A stretch of 46,895 nt of DNA from Flavobacterium sp. Lineage in GTDB: Bacteria; Bacteroidota; Bacteroidia; Flavobacteriales; Flavobacteriaceae. Positions 24,459 through 33,164 of the stretch are shown in pieces. The stretch covers positions 1 to 46,895 of the forward strand of contig JAHEHJ010000003.1 in NCBI GenBank assembly GCA_024644655.1, written 5' to 3'. The notes under the pieces are model-generated. The model had not been told where the DNA came from. It was given only the letters and a program-made list of their open reading frames with translations, and did no database searches. Position 1 is the first letter of the stretch. The number at the start of each line of letters is the position of its first letter. A program made the position numbers and the translations under genes.

Positions 24459-24914
24459 TTAAAAATAGATTTCTTTTTTATTCAAATACGATTTCCCTTG
24501 ATAAGTCCATTGTACTGTAATATCCCAAAGACCGCCAACCAGATTCTTTTTAGGTATGAGCAAATCGGAAGTAGATAATGCAATTGGGATAGCAAAATCT
24601 AGCTTTTGGTTAGACGGTCTATATAGAGATACTGTTCCTTTAATGGATGTAAAATCTAAATCTTTTGGAAAGTTAATTTGTACTCCTTCCTCAGTAGTAA
24701 CAATAGCTAACTTTTCACTTAATGCATTCGCATTTTGTTCGCTGTCAATATCATTCTGTACTAAAGCTTCTTTTTTATAATATTCTTCTGTTACAAGTTC
24801 ATTATCATATTTGTGATCCGATTGTACTCTGAAAACAAAAAACAATATAAAACCCATAAATAACGCAAATGCTATTACAATTGCAGTTCCCCAATTAATT
24901 TTAATCTTGCTCAC
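24459..24914 (-). CDS. ccoH: FixH/CcoH family assembly protein
   Basis: CcoH stabilises and helps assemble cbb3 oxidase and the CcoI ATPase complex. The 151-aa protein has one N-terminal TM helix (about 8-28, GTAIVIAFALFMGFILFFV), then the family segment with VTEEYYKKE, and a periplasmic beta-rich domain ending in GGLWDITVQW and YLNKKEIYF. It starts 14 bp after ccoG. All features fit FixH. Confidence 0.9.
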   Translation of the reverse strand: MSKIKINWGTAIVIAFALFMGFILFFVFRVQSDHKYDNELVTEEYYKKEALVQNDIDSEQNANALSEKLAIVTTEEGVQINFPKDLDFTSIKGTVSLYRPSNQKLDFAIPIALSTSDLLIPKKNLVGGLWDITVQWTYQGKSYLNKKEIYF

Positions 24915-24928
24915 ACCTATTTTATTTG

Positions 24929-26347
24929 CTAATCGAAACTTCTAGGCCCCAAGAAATTGGTGCTTTCCGTATCAATCAAGTTAGTTCCATTAAACACTTC
25001 TAGTGTTAATTTTGTTTTGTCACTTTCTAATAAAGCTTGTTTAATCTCTATAAATAAAGTTCCTTCTGTAATGCCTTCCTTTGGCACTTTAAAATCATGT
25101 GGCCCAACCATCTTAACTTCTCCCTTAGGAGTAATCAATTCAATATGGACATGATCAAAATTAACAGAGGTTTTATTTACTATTTTAAATGTATATATAT
25201 TACTTATTTTATCCCCTTTATGTTGGAATAATTGTCCTGGTAAACGAAGTATAGTAGCCTCAACCTCATTTCTCAAAAATAACATCCCAATAAAAACTCC
25301 AGTTAATATGGCCAATATGGCAACATATCCTTTCATTCTATTCGTAAACTTAAAAGTTTCATTTTTAGAAATTTCGTCTTCACTGGCATAGCGAATCAAT
25401 CCTGTAGGTAATCCTACTTTTTCCATCATCGAATCGCACTCATCAATACAAGCCGTACAATTAGTACATTCTAACTGCGTACCGTGGCGGATATCAATTC
25501 CTGTCGGACAGACATGAACACATAAATTACAATCGATACAATCTCCCTTACCAGATGATGCTCTATCTTCATTCTTATTAAACTTGGCTCTTCCCAATTC
25601 TTTTTCGCCACGAACATAATCATACGAAACATTGATAGATTTGTTATCTAAAAGAACACCTTGCATTCTTCCATAAGGACAAGCAATTAAACAAACTTGC
25701 TCCCTAAACCAAGCATATATAAAATAAAATACGGCTGTAAATATCAATAAGGCTATTAGTGTACTCTTATTATTTTCTGGCCCCTCTTTTATCAGTAAGA
25801 TCAATTTATCACTACTAATCAAATACGCCAAAAAAACATTCGCAATCCAAAACGAAATCACAAAAAAGATAAACCATTTTACCAATCGTTTTCCAATTTT
25901 CTCTGAATTCCATTCTTGTTTCGATAAACGAATTTGAGCTCCTCTATCCCCTTCTATCCAAAATTCAATTCTGCGGAATACCATTTCCATAAATATGGTT
26001 TGAGGACAAAACCATCCGCAAAATATTCGTCCAAATGCTACCGTGAACAAAGTCAAACCGACAACCCCAATAATCATAATAATCACAAATATGTGAAAAT
26101 CTTGAGGCCAAAAAGGAAAACCAAATAAGTTAAATCGACGCTCTAACACATTGAACATCAAGAACTGATGGTGGTTAACCTTTATAAAGGGCGCAGAAAA
26201 AAGAAACAGTAATAAAAAATAACTCAACCATTTTCTGCGCTCATATAATTTTCCTTTTGGAATTTTTGGAAAAATCCAAGCGCGTTTGCCTTTTGCATCA
26301 ATAGTACTAATACTATCTCTAAAATCATCTTCGTGCTCGTTGGACAT
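24929..26347 (-). CDS. ccoG: Cytochrome c oxidase accessory protein CcoG (FixG/RdxA)
   Basis: CcoG is a membrane iron-sulfur protein; in other bacteria it acts as a copper reductase during cbb3 assembly. The 472-aa protein has about five TM helices, the conserved GRIFCGWFCPQT and IACPYGRMQ segments, and two 4Fe-4S motifs near residues 270-310 (CIDCNLCVHVCP and CTNCTACIDEC). A C-terminal Ig-like FixG domain follows (from about 370). It is 24 bp downstream of ccoP in the same operon. Confidence 0.94.
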   Translation of the reverse strand: MSNEHEDDFRDSISTIDAKGKRAWIFPKIPKGKLYERRKWLSYFLLLFLFSAPFIKVNHHQFLMFNVLERRFNLFGFPFWPQDFHIFVIIMIIGVVGLTLFTVAFGRIFCGWFCPQTIFMEMVFRRIEFWIEGDRGAQIRLSKQEWNSEKIGKRLVKWFIFFVISFWIANVFLAYLISSDKLILLIKEGPENNKSTLIALLIFTAVFYFIYAWFREQVCLIACPYGRMQGVLLDNKSINVSYDYVRGEKELGRAKFNKNEDRASSGKGDCIDCNLCVHVCPTGIDIRHGTQLECTNCTACIDECDSMMEKVGLPTGLIRYASEDEISKNETFKFTNRMKGYVAILAILTGVFIGMLFLRNEVEATILRLPGQLFQHKGDKISNIYTFKIVNKTSVNFDHVHIELITPKGEVKMVGPHDFKVPKEGITEGTLFIEIKQALLESDKTKLTLEVFNGTNLIDTESTNFLGPRSFD

Positions 26348-26371
26348 TGTATTTATTATTTATTAGTATTA

Positions 26372-27310
26372 TTATTTACTAGCAACTTTCAAAGTATCAG
26401 TGGCTGTTTTTGCTGCTGGTGCCACAACCTCTTCTTTCCATTCTTTAGCTTCCAATTCTGTTGGTTTTGCATTTGCAGGATTAGAATCTTGAAGTGACAA
26501 TACATAACTAGCTACTTTTTGAATATCTGATGGCTTAATAGTGGCTTTCCAAGAAATCATCCCTTTTCCATCACGACCACCTTCCATAATAGTATTAAAT
26601 ACATTTTTAATACCTCCTCCATTAATCCAAAAATGATCGGTTAAATTAGGACCTATTTGACCACCTGCATCCGCTTTATGACAAGCAACACAATTAGCCA
26701 TAAAGATAGTTTTACCAGCTGCTAAACTAGGAGCATCTGTCAATAAAGTAACTTTATCTTTACTCATGGTATCAGGTGCCGTTTTCATATAAGCGTCAAC
26801 AGCAGCTTGAGCATCTTTCATTTCTGTTTGAAACTCTTGATCTTGATTATAATCTCCCGCAATATGGAAACGTACTAAATATACTCCTGCAAAAATAATA
26901 GTTGCATAGAATAAGTAAACCCACCAAGGTGGCAATACATTATCTAACTCGCGTATACCATCATAATTGTGATCAAGCATTACATCGGCTTCTTGTTCAA
27001 TACCTTTTGAACGAGTCAATTTTTTCAAAATATTTTGGTAAAAAGCACTTTCTGTAAACGGTATTGTTTGTGCATCTACCAATTGTTGTTTTTGATCTTC
27101 TGTCAATAAATGATAGGTTACATTATCTACAGCACTTATTACAATTTCAATTGCTATCAATAAAAAAAGGAATACTACTAAAAACAAAGCTACCATTGGA
27201 TATTTGACAAAAGCGGGTCTGTCACCAGAGTCGATGAAATATTCCAATGCCCCAAAGACACAGGCAAAAATCAACGGTACTCTAACATATACTGGAATTA
27301 ATTTTTTCAT
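26372..27310 (-). CDS. ccoP: cbb3 oxidase subunit CcoP, single-haem form
   Basis: CcoP passes electrons from donor cytochromes to the CcoO haem. The 312-aa protein has hydrophobic N-terminal segments (about 10-26 and 38-62), the FixP-type segment ELDNVLPPWWVYLFY with a TM helix after it, and one cytochrome c domain. That domain has CVACH and a probable Met ligand in GKGMISW. Proteobacterial CcoP normally has two haem c domains; only one CxxCH is present here, the usual Bacteroidota form as I recall. The C-terminal tail is Ala/Lys/Thr-rich. Confidence 0.92.
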   Translation of the reverse strand: MKKLIPVYVRVPLIFACVFGALEYFIDSGDRPAFVKYPMVALFLVVFLFLLIAIEIVISAVDNVTYHLLTEDQKQQLVDAQTIPFTESAFYQNILKKLTRSKGIEQEADVMLDHNYDGIRELDNVLPPWWVYLFYATIIFAGVYLVRFHIAGDYNQDQEFQTEMKDAQAAVDAYMKTAPDTMSKDKVTLLTDAPSLAAGKTIFMANCVACHKADAGGQIGPNLTDHFWINGGGIKNVFNTIMEGGRDGKGMISWKATIKPSDIQKVASYVLSLQDSNPANAKPTELEAKEWKEEVVAPAAKTATDTLKVASK

Positions 27311-27329
27311 GGTTTAATCTTTTTGTTAA

Positions 27330-27497
27330 TTATTCTTTGATTGGAAGTTCACTCAATTCCTGAATCTTTTCTTTTTTATAGGTAAACACCCAAAAGAACA
27401 GACCCACAAAAAAAGTAAAGCAAATAAGTAGAGAGATTATTGGATATATCGCAACACCCGCTATCGTTTCTAAATTATGTTGAACAAACTTTAACAT
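27330..27497 (-). CDS. ccoQ: CcoQ-like small subunit
   Basis: This is a 55-aa frame between ccoNO and ccoP. It begins MLKFVQHNLETI, contains one strong TM helix (about 13-40) ending in FFWVFTYKK, and has a short charged tail. Position (7 bp after the ccoNO stop, 19 bp before the ccoP start), size and the FWVF-Y-K-K end match CcoQ/FixQ, which stabilises the oxidase complex. Confidence 0.85.
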   Translation of the reverse strand: MLKFVQHNLETIAGVAIYPIISLLICFTFFVGLFFWVFTYKKEKIQELSELPIKE

Positions 27498-27504
27498 AGC
27501 TCTA

Positions 27505-29688
27505 CTATTTATTGTTTTTTACTTTAATATCTGTACCTAAACGTTGTAAATACGCTATTAAAGCTACAATTTCACGATCTTTCATAGGAACAAAAGCTTC
27601 TCCTTTAGCAGCCGCTTTTTCTTTACTATCATTGTACGATTTTACAAAATCTGGATCGTTGTACAAGTTTTTCTCTATAGTAGAAGATTGATTCTCAATA
27701 CTTTGTTTTGCATTAGCAATATCAGCATCAGTATAAGGTACTCCTATAGTTCTCATGGCTTTCATTTTAGCTTCTGTACTAGAATAATCCATCGCTTTAT
27801 TATCAAATAACCATTTGTAAGCAGGCATAATAGATCCTGGTGAAATACTTTGTGGATTCCACATATGATTGAAATGCCAGTTATCATTGTATTTTCCTCC
27901 TTCTCTATGCAAATCCGGACCAGTACGTTTAGATCCCCATAAGAATGGATGATCATATACATATTCTCCTGATTTAGAGTATTCACCATAACGAACTACT
28001 TCAGAACGGAACGGACGAATCATTTGAGAGTGACATCCCACACATCCTTCACGAATATAAAGGTCACGACCTTGTAATTCTAATGGAGTATACGGTTTAA
28101 CCGCCGCAATTGTTGGAATATTGGATTTAACCATAATGGTTGGTATAATTTGGATAATACCTCCAATTAAAATAGCCACTGTAGCCAATAATGTCATTTG
28201 GATAGGTCTACGTTCTAACCATGGGTGGAATTTCTCTCCTTTTAATCTTCCTGGGATTATTTTAGTCAATTCAGGTGCTTCAGCCAATTCGTCTTCAACT
28301 TTACTTCCTTGTTTAACTGTTTTAATCACATTGTATATTAAAACCAACATACCTATTAAATAGAATGACCCTCCTATAGCTCTCATCCAATACATTGGCA
28401 TGATTTGAGTAACGGTTTCTAAGAAATTACCATATTGTAAAGTTCCATCTGGTTTGAATTGTTTCCACATAGAAGCTTGTGTAAATCCAGCTACATACAT
28501 TGGTAATGCATACAATACGATACCTAATGTTCCAATCCAAAAATGGAAATTGGCTAATTTATCAGAGTATAAAGTGGTTTTAGTCATTCTTGGAATCAAC
28601 CAATAAATCATACCGAATATCATGAATCCGTTCCAAGCTAAAGCTCCTACGTGTACGTGTGCAATAATCCAATCCGTAAAATGCGCAATAGCATTTACAT
28701 TTTTAAGAGATAACATCGGACCTTCAAAGGTAGCCATACCATAACCTGTAATAGCTACTACAAAGAATTTCAATACCGCATCAGTACGTACTTTATCCCA
28801 AACACCACGTAGCGTTAACAATCCATTAATCATACCTCCCCAAGATGGAGCAATCAACATTACTGAAAAGGCAACACCAAGGTTTTGAGCCCAATCAGGT
28901 AATGTAGAATATAATAAATGGTGTGGTCCAGCCCAGATATAAATAAATATTAACGACCAGAAGTGGATAATAGATAATCGATATGAATACACAGGACGAT
29001 TAGCCGCTTTTGGCACAAAATAATACATCATTCCTAAGAACGGAGTAGTCAAGAAAAAGGCTACCGCATTATGTCCATACCACCACTGTACTAAAGCATC
29101 TTGAACTCCAGCATAAACCGAATAACTTTTCATAGCCGATACCGGTAATTCTAAACTGTTGAAAATGTGAAGAACAGCAACGGTGATGAATGTAGCAATG
29201 TAAAACCAAATAGCCACATATAAGTGACGTTCTCTACGTTTTAAAATGGTACCGATCATGTTAATACCAAAAGCTACCCAAATTAAAGCAATGGCTATAT
29301 CAATAGGCCATTCTAATTCAGCATACTCTTTAGAAGTGGTATATCCTAACGGAAGCGAAATAGCTGCCGCTACGATAATTAATTGCCATCCCCAAAAATG
29401 AAGATTGCTTAAAAAATCACTGAACATTCTAGCTTTTAGTAAGCGCTGCAAAGAGTAATAAACTCCCGCAAACATCGCATTACCCACAAAGGCAAAAATA
29501 ACAGCATTCGTATGTAAAGGTCTCAATCTTCCAAAACTTAAAAATGATATTCCATCTGTTAAGTTGGGGAAAAGAAAAAATACGGCTAATAATAGCCCTA
29601 CTAACATTCCTACTAAGCCAAATATGATACTAGCGTAGAGAAACTTCTTTACAATTTTGTTGTCGTAATAAAATTGTTGCATTTCCAT
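27505..29688 (-). CDS. ccoN: Fused cbb3 oxidase subunits I and II (CcoNO)
   Basis: This is the catalytic core of a high-affinity cbb3-type terminal oxidase. Residues about 1-480 are CcoN with 12 or more TM helices and the haem/CuB histidines (PLHTNAVIFAF, WWYGHNAVAF, GPHHLLYS, HVHVGALAWNG). After a linker, residues about 500-727 are CcoO with one TM anchor, the haem motif CVGCHSQMIRP, and SIMPAYKWLF carrying the axial Met. The fusion places N and O in one chain. It starts 2 bp after ccoS. Confidence 0.95.
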   Translation of the reverse strand: MEMQQFYYDNKIVKKFLYASIIFGLVGMLVGLLLAVFFLFPNLTDGISFLSFGRLRPLHTNAVIFAFVGNAMFAGVYYSLQRLLKARMFSDFLSNLHFWGWQLIIVAAAISLPLGYTTSKEYAELEWPIDIAIALIWVAFGINMIGTILKRRERHLYVAIWFYIATFITVAVLHIFNSLELPVSAMKSYSVYAGVQDALVQWWYGHNAVAFFLTTPFLGMMYYFVPKAANRPVYSYRLSIIHFWSLIFIYIWAGPHHLLYSTLPDWAQNLGVAFSVMLIAPSWGGMINGLLTLRGVWDKVRTDAVLKFFVVAITGYGMATFEGPMLSLKNVNAIAHFTDWIIAHVHVGALAWNGFMIFGMIYWLIPRMTKTTLYSDKLANFHFWIGTLGIVLYALPMYVAGFTQASMWKQFKPDGTLQYGNFLETVTQIMPMYWMRAIGGSFYLIGMLVLIYNVIKTVKQGSKVEDELAEAPELTKIIPGRLKGEKFHPWLERRPIQMTLLATVAILIGGIIQIIPTIMVKSNIPTIAAVKPYTPLELQGRDLYIREGCVGCHSQMIRPFRSEVVRYGEYSKSGEYVYDHPFLWGSKRTGPDLHREGGKYNDNWHFNHMWNPQSISPGSIMPAYKWLFDNKAMDYSSTEAKMKAMRTIGVPYTDADIANAKQSIENQSSTIEKNLYNDPDFVKSYNDSKEKAAAKGEAFVPMKDREIVALIAYLQRLGTDIKVKNNK

Positions 29689-29690
29689 AA

Positions 29691-29882
29691 TTAAATTGGT
29701 TTTTGTTCTTCTTTATTTGTAATTGGTTTTGATTTTGTAACTAATTCATCGTCAAAAAGCATTCGGACTGATGGAGTATAATCATCATCATATTGTCCTG
29801 TTCTCACTGCACGTAAAAATGCATATAAGAATGCAGCAGCAACGATAATGCTTATGGATATTAATAAATATATAACACTCAT
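29691..29882 (-). CDS. ccoS: cbb3 oxidase assembly protein CcoS
   Basis: This 63-aa protein has a single N-terminal TM helix (about 3-25) followed by a cytosolic tail with TGQYDDDYTPSVRMLFDD, the CcoS signature. CcoS is needed for cofactor insertion into the oxidase. It is the first gene of the leftward cco operon; the promoter and Fnr-like site lie in the 118 bp before it. A Shine-Dalgarno-like AGAGG sits 2 bp before the ATG, unusual among the neighbours. Confidence 0.92.
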   Translation of the reverse strand: MSVIYLLISISIIVAAAFLYAFLRAVRTGQYDDDYTPSVRMLFDDELVTKSKPITNKEEQKPI

Positions 29883-29901
29883 ACCTCTAGTTTGTGTTTA
29901 G

Positions 29902-29909
29902 CAAAATTA
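29902..29909 (-). promoter_or_regulatory. -7 box of the cco operon
   Basis: Minus-strand TAATTTTG is a perfect TAnnTTTG. It predicts a start of transcription about 14 bases before the ccoS ATG. Confidence 0.7.
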
Positions 29910-29930
29910 ATAGGGTAACCTTTTTTAAAA

Positions 29931-29946
29931 TATGATAATTATCATA
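29931..29946. promoter_or_regulatory. Fnr-like palindrome of the cco operon
   Basis: TATGATAATTATCATA is a perfect 16-bp palindrome and contains ATGAT-N4-ATCAT, the geometry of the Fnr site TTGAT-N4-ATCAA. Its centre (29938.5) is 36.5 bp from the last base of the -7 box. Confidence 0.8.
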
Positions 29947-30000
29947 CTGCGTAAATTTGATATCATGTGAATTTATGAATAATAGTTCAGATTAACAATG

Positions 30001-32376
30001 TTACTTTCTAGAAGCATAATAATTACTCATGATCGTAACAAAACTTACTATGGTAATGGTACTCAAAGGCATTATTATTGCCGCTACTATAGGTAATAAA
30101 TTTCCAGTAACCGCAAAACTCAATCCTACCACATTATACAACAAGGATAACCCAAAACTCATATAAATAGTTCTCATAGCATTTTTAGAATACCTCAAAA
30201 AGAAATCAATCTTATCAAACTGCACAGCATCCAATATCCCATCGCAAGCCGGCGAAAATACATTGACGTTCTCTGAAAGAGATATCCCTACATTACTTTG
30301 TGCCAAAGCTCCTGCATCATTCAAACCATCTCCAACCATCATGACATTTTTACCTTCGTTCTGTAAGTGCTCTATATAGGCTAATTTTTGCTCGGGCTTT
30401 TGATTAAATACTAAGGTCGTAGTGGAAGGCAACATCTTTTCAAGTATCTTACGCTCTCCATCATTATCTCCCGATAAAACTACTAAATTATACCGTGTGG
30501 ACAGTGAAGCAAACATTTGCTCTAACCCTGCACGATATTGATTGTTAAACACATAACTTCCTTTATACACTCCATTAATCTCCACATGAACTTTGGTTTT
30601 CTTATGGGTGCTTTCACTCATGTGGGCCAAAAACTGTGAGGAACCCAACTTAACTGTTCCATCCTTAAATTCCGCAAAAATCCCTTTCCCCGTCTGCTCC
30701 TCAAAATGCACAACTTCTTTTCTATCACTTAGGGATATAAACTCATACAACCGTCGACTCAATGGATGATTAGAACCCCGCAATGCATTGCTCAATAAAG
30801 TCAACTCAAATTCATTCAATACTTCCCCTTCATACGTAATGGCTGTTTTTTTATTCGTGGTTATCGTACCCGTTTTATCAAATACTACGGTATCCACTTT
30901 AGCCAATTGCTCTACTACCAATGCATTCTTTAAATACATTTTTCGGCGACCCATAATGCGCAATACATTCCCTATAGTAAAAGGAGCGGTCAAAGCTAAC
31001 GCACACGGACAAGCCACAATCAAAATGGCTGTAAACACATTAAAAGCAGTTGAAACATCTATAAAAATCCAATACATAAAAGATACTACAGCCAATAACA
31101 ACAATGCTGGAGTGAAATAACGACTGATGGTATCCGTGATAGACTTGTGCTTCTGCTCTACTCTCTTTTGGAATATATCATTGCTCCACAACTGGGTCAA
31201 ATAACTTTGAGATACCGAAAACAATACTTCCATTTCAATCACTTTGCCCAACTGTTTCCCACCTGCATAAATCTTGTCTCCAGATTTTTTAGCAATCGGA
31301 ACCGCTTCCCCAGTTACAAAACTATAATCAATAGATGCCGTCTCTGAAATCAATATACCATCAACAGGTATCAACTCTTGATTTCGAATCAACAACCGAT
31401 CTCCTTTTTCTATGGCATAAACTTGTATGGCTTCTTCGGTTCCATCAGCCAAAATTTTAGTTATCGCTATTGGAAAGTAGGATTTATAATCCCGCTCAAA
31501 GGATAAAAAATCATACGTCTTTTGCTGAAACAACTTCCCTAATAACATAAAGAATATCAAACCACACATGCTATCGAAAAATCCTTGCCCATAATTAAAG
31601 ACAATATCAACCGTACTGCGCACAAACATGACAACTATTCCTAAAGCAATAGGAATTTCAATATTCAAAAGTCCAAGTCGTATACTTCGATAGGCTGCTA
31701 CATAGTAACCCGATGCCGAATAAATAAAAGCCGGGAGTGACAAGGCAAAAATCAACCACCTAAAAAAACCTTTATATTGGTCTATCCAAAATTCATTGAC
31801 TTCAAAATACTCTGGAAAGGATAACAACATAATGTTACCAAAACAGAAAAAAGCTACTCCAATTTTATAAATCAACGAACGATCAACTTTTTTCTTCCCT
31901 TCTGTGTAGTTTTCTAAACTGATATAGGGCTCATAACCAATCGAACATAGCATTTCTACGATCTTGAGTAAACTAGTCTTCTCTGGATTAAATGTGATGC
32001 GAACCTTTTTCTCAGGAAAGTTGACCTGTGACGCACCTATGCCTGGCTCTAGTTTTTGTAGATTTTCCAAAATCCAAATACAAGAACTGCAATGGATATG
32101 CGGAATATAAAGGGTAATAATACTCGTAGTCTGCTCTTGAAATTCCAAAAGTTTACCAAGAATACTCTCATTAGTTAAAAAATCATATTTCCCCTTGATG
32201 TCTTGTGGTGTAGCACCAGGTGCTGCTTGAAAATCATAATAACAAGTCAAATCATTTTGACTAAAAATTTCGTAAACGGTCTTACAACCCGTACAACAAA
32301 AGCTTTTTTCGTCAAAAATAACTTCTTCCTTTTTTACGACTTCATTACCACAATGATAACACTGTGATGTATTCAT
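30001..32376 (-). CDS. ccoI: Copper-translocating P-type ATPase for cbb3 assembly (CcoI/FixI)
   Basis: The enzyme exports Cu(I) across the inner membrane for CuB insertion. The 791-aa protein has an N-terminal Cys cluster (CYHCGNEV and FCCTGCKTVYE, residues 6-35), an HMA-like domain with IHCSSCIWILE (about 95), eight TM helices, and the CPC ion motif in VACPCALALTAP. It also has the phosphorylation site FDKTGTITTN, SNHPLSRR and MVGDGLNDAGAL. The N-terminal cluster and domain order are those of FixI-type ATPases rather than CopA. It has its own promoter, sharing an Fnr-like site with the divergent regulator, 118 bp upstream of ccoS. Confidence 0.94.
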   Translation of the reverse strand: MNTSQCYHCGNEVVKKEEVIFDEKSFCCTGCKTVYEIFSQNDLTCYYDFQAAPGATPQDIKGKYDFLTNESILGKLLEFQEQTTSIITLYIPHIHCSSCIWILENLQKLEPGIGASQVNFPEKKVRITFNPEKTSLLKIVEMLCSIGYEPYISLENYTEGKKKVDRSLIYKIGVAFFCFGNIMLLSFPEYFEVNEFWIDQYKGFFRWLIFALSLPAFIYSASGYYVAAYRSIRLGLLNIEIPIALGIVVMFVRSTVDIVFNYGQGFFDSMCGLIFFMLLGKLFQQKTYDFLSFERDYKSYFPIAITKILADGTEEAIQVYAIEKGDRLLIRNQELIPVDGILISETASIDYSFVTGEAVPIAKKSGDKIYAGGKQLGKVIEMEVLFSVSQSYLTQLWSNDIFQKRVEQKHKSITDTISRYFTPALLLLAVVSFMYWIFIDVSTAFNVFTAILIVACPCALALTAPFTIGNVLRIMGRRKMYLKNALVVEQLAKVDTVVFDKTGTITTNKKTAITYEGEVLNEFELTLLSNALRGSNHPLSRRLYEFISLSDRKEVVHFEEQTGKGIFAEFKDGTVKLGSSQFLAHMSESTHKKTKVHVEINGVYKGSYVFNNQYRAGLEQMFASLSTRYNLVVLSGDNDGERKILEKMLPSTTTLVFNQKPEQKLAYIEHLQNEGKNVMMVGDGLNDAGALAQSNVGISLSENVNVFSPACDGILDAVQFDKIDFFLRYSKNAMRTIYMSFGLSLLYNVVGLSFAVTGNLLPIVAAIIMPLSTITIVSFVTIMSNYYASRK

Positions 32377-32398
32377 AATTTGCTCATTTTACCTAATG

Positions 32399-32406
32399 CA
32401 AAAATC
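32399..32406 (-). promoter_or_regulatory. -7 box of ccoI
   Basis: Minus-strand GATTTTTG matches TAnnTTTG at all but the first base. Its distance to the palindrome is the same 36.5 bp as for hemN and ccoS. Confidence 0.55.
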
Positions 32407-32427
32407 TTTTTTTCTTTACTATAAATA

Positions 32428-32443
32428 TATGATAATTGTCATA
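32428..32443. promoter_or_regulatory. Fnr-like palindrome between ccoI and the regulator gene
   Basis: TATGATAATTGTCATA has one mismatched position in the dyad. The centre (32435.5) is at about -42 for ccoI, but only 22.5 bp from the last base of the -7 box of the regulator gene. This suggests activation on one side and repression on the other. Confidence 0.75.
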
Positions 32444-32450
32444 CATTATA

Positions 32451-32458
32451 TATATTTG
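32451..32458 (+). promoter_or_regulatory. -7 box of the Fnr/Crp-family regulator gene
   Basis: TATATTTG matches TAnnTTTG 25 bp before the ATG at 32484. The palindrome covers the space between -33 and -7. Confidence 0.55.
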
Positions 32459-32483
32459 TACCTATAATAAAATTCACCTCTTT

Positions 32484-33164
32484 ATGAGTAAATGCGAACA
32501 TTGTATTGTAAGGCAGTTTAGCTCTTTAAAAGCTCTAAACAAGGAAGAACTCTTAAAAATGGCAGAATGTAAAACTTCTTACACTATCAAAAAAGGGGAA
32601 CCTATTTTTGAAGAAGGTGAAGTTACAAATGGTATTTATTGCATCAAAGAAGGTGTCTGTAAATTATCCAAACTAAGCTCTAACGGAAAAGACCAAATCG
32701 TCAAATTAATCAAACCGGGAGAGTTATTAGGCCAACGTTCCGTAATTAGTGATGAACCCGCCAACTTAAGTGCGGTAGCCATGGAAGACATGGAAGTGTG
32801 TTTCATACCTAAAAGCGAAATCATTCAATTTTTTACACAAAATAATAACTTCTCTATGAATGTGATGAAAACCATTTGTGGAGACTTAAAGGATTCTGAC
32901 GACCACATGGTGGATATGGCCCAAAAAAGTGTAAAAGAACGTTTAGCTACTACGCTAATCTATCTCGAAGAAAACTTCGGTCTTGAATCAGATGGTACGC
33001 TTCGCGTCCAATTGTCTCGTGAAGAATTAGCCGGAATGATTGGTACTGCCACAGAAAGCTGTATTCGCTTACTTTCCGAATTCAACAAAGGAGGATGGAT
33101 CGAATTAGTGGGCAAACGCATTAAAATCGTAGACAAAAATAAACTGCGCCGTATCGCTGAATAA
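32484..33164 (+). CDS. Fnr/Crp-family transcriptional regulator
   Basis: This 226-aa protein has an N-terminal CxxC (C4 and C7 in SKCEHC), a cyclic-nucleotide-binding-like jelly roll (about 15-130) and a C-terminal winged helix (LSREELAGMIGTATESCIRLL). C4 and C7 align with FNR C20 and C23; the residue at the C29 position is Ser, but C29, C53 and C59 offer other thiols, so an iron-sulfur cluster is possible, not certain. The recognition helix reads E-S-C-I-R where E. coli FNR has E-T-I-S-R. I start at ATG 32484; the longer frame from a TTG at 32436 would run through the operator and promoter. The gene is divergent from ccoI. Confidence 0.88.
   Translation: MSKCEHCIVRQFSSLKALNKEELLKMAECKTSYTIKKGEPIFEEGEVTNGIYCIKEGVCKLSKLSSNGKDQIVKLIKPGELLGQRSVISDEPANLSAVAMEDMEVCFIPKSEIIQFFTQNNNFSMNVMKTICGDLKDSDDHMVDMAQKSVKERLATTLIYLEENFGLESDGTLRVQLSREELAGMIGTATESCIRLLSEFNKGGWIELVGKRIKIVDKNKLRRIAE

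Noticed and set aside
24776..24830. TTATCATATTTG within ccoH, resembling half an operator with a promoter box
   Set aside because: It is inside coding sequence, has no second half and no gene suitably placed.
30788..31120. 110-codon rightward open frame inside ccoI
   Set aside because: It lies fully antisense to a conserved ATPase gene, has low-complexity composition and no promoter; it is a shadow of the coding pattern.
32436..32483. N-terminal extension of the Fnr/Crp-family regulator from TTG at 32436
   Set aside because: It would translate part of the palindrome and the -7 box. The family-like start is ATG at 32484, followed at once by the CxxC motif.
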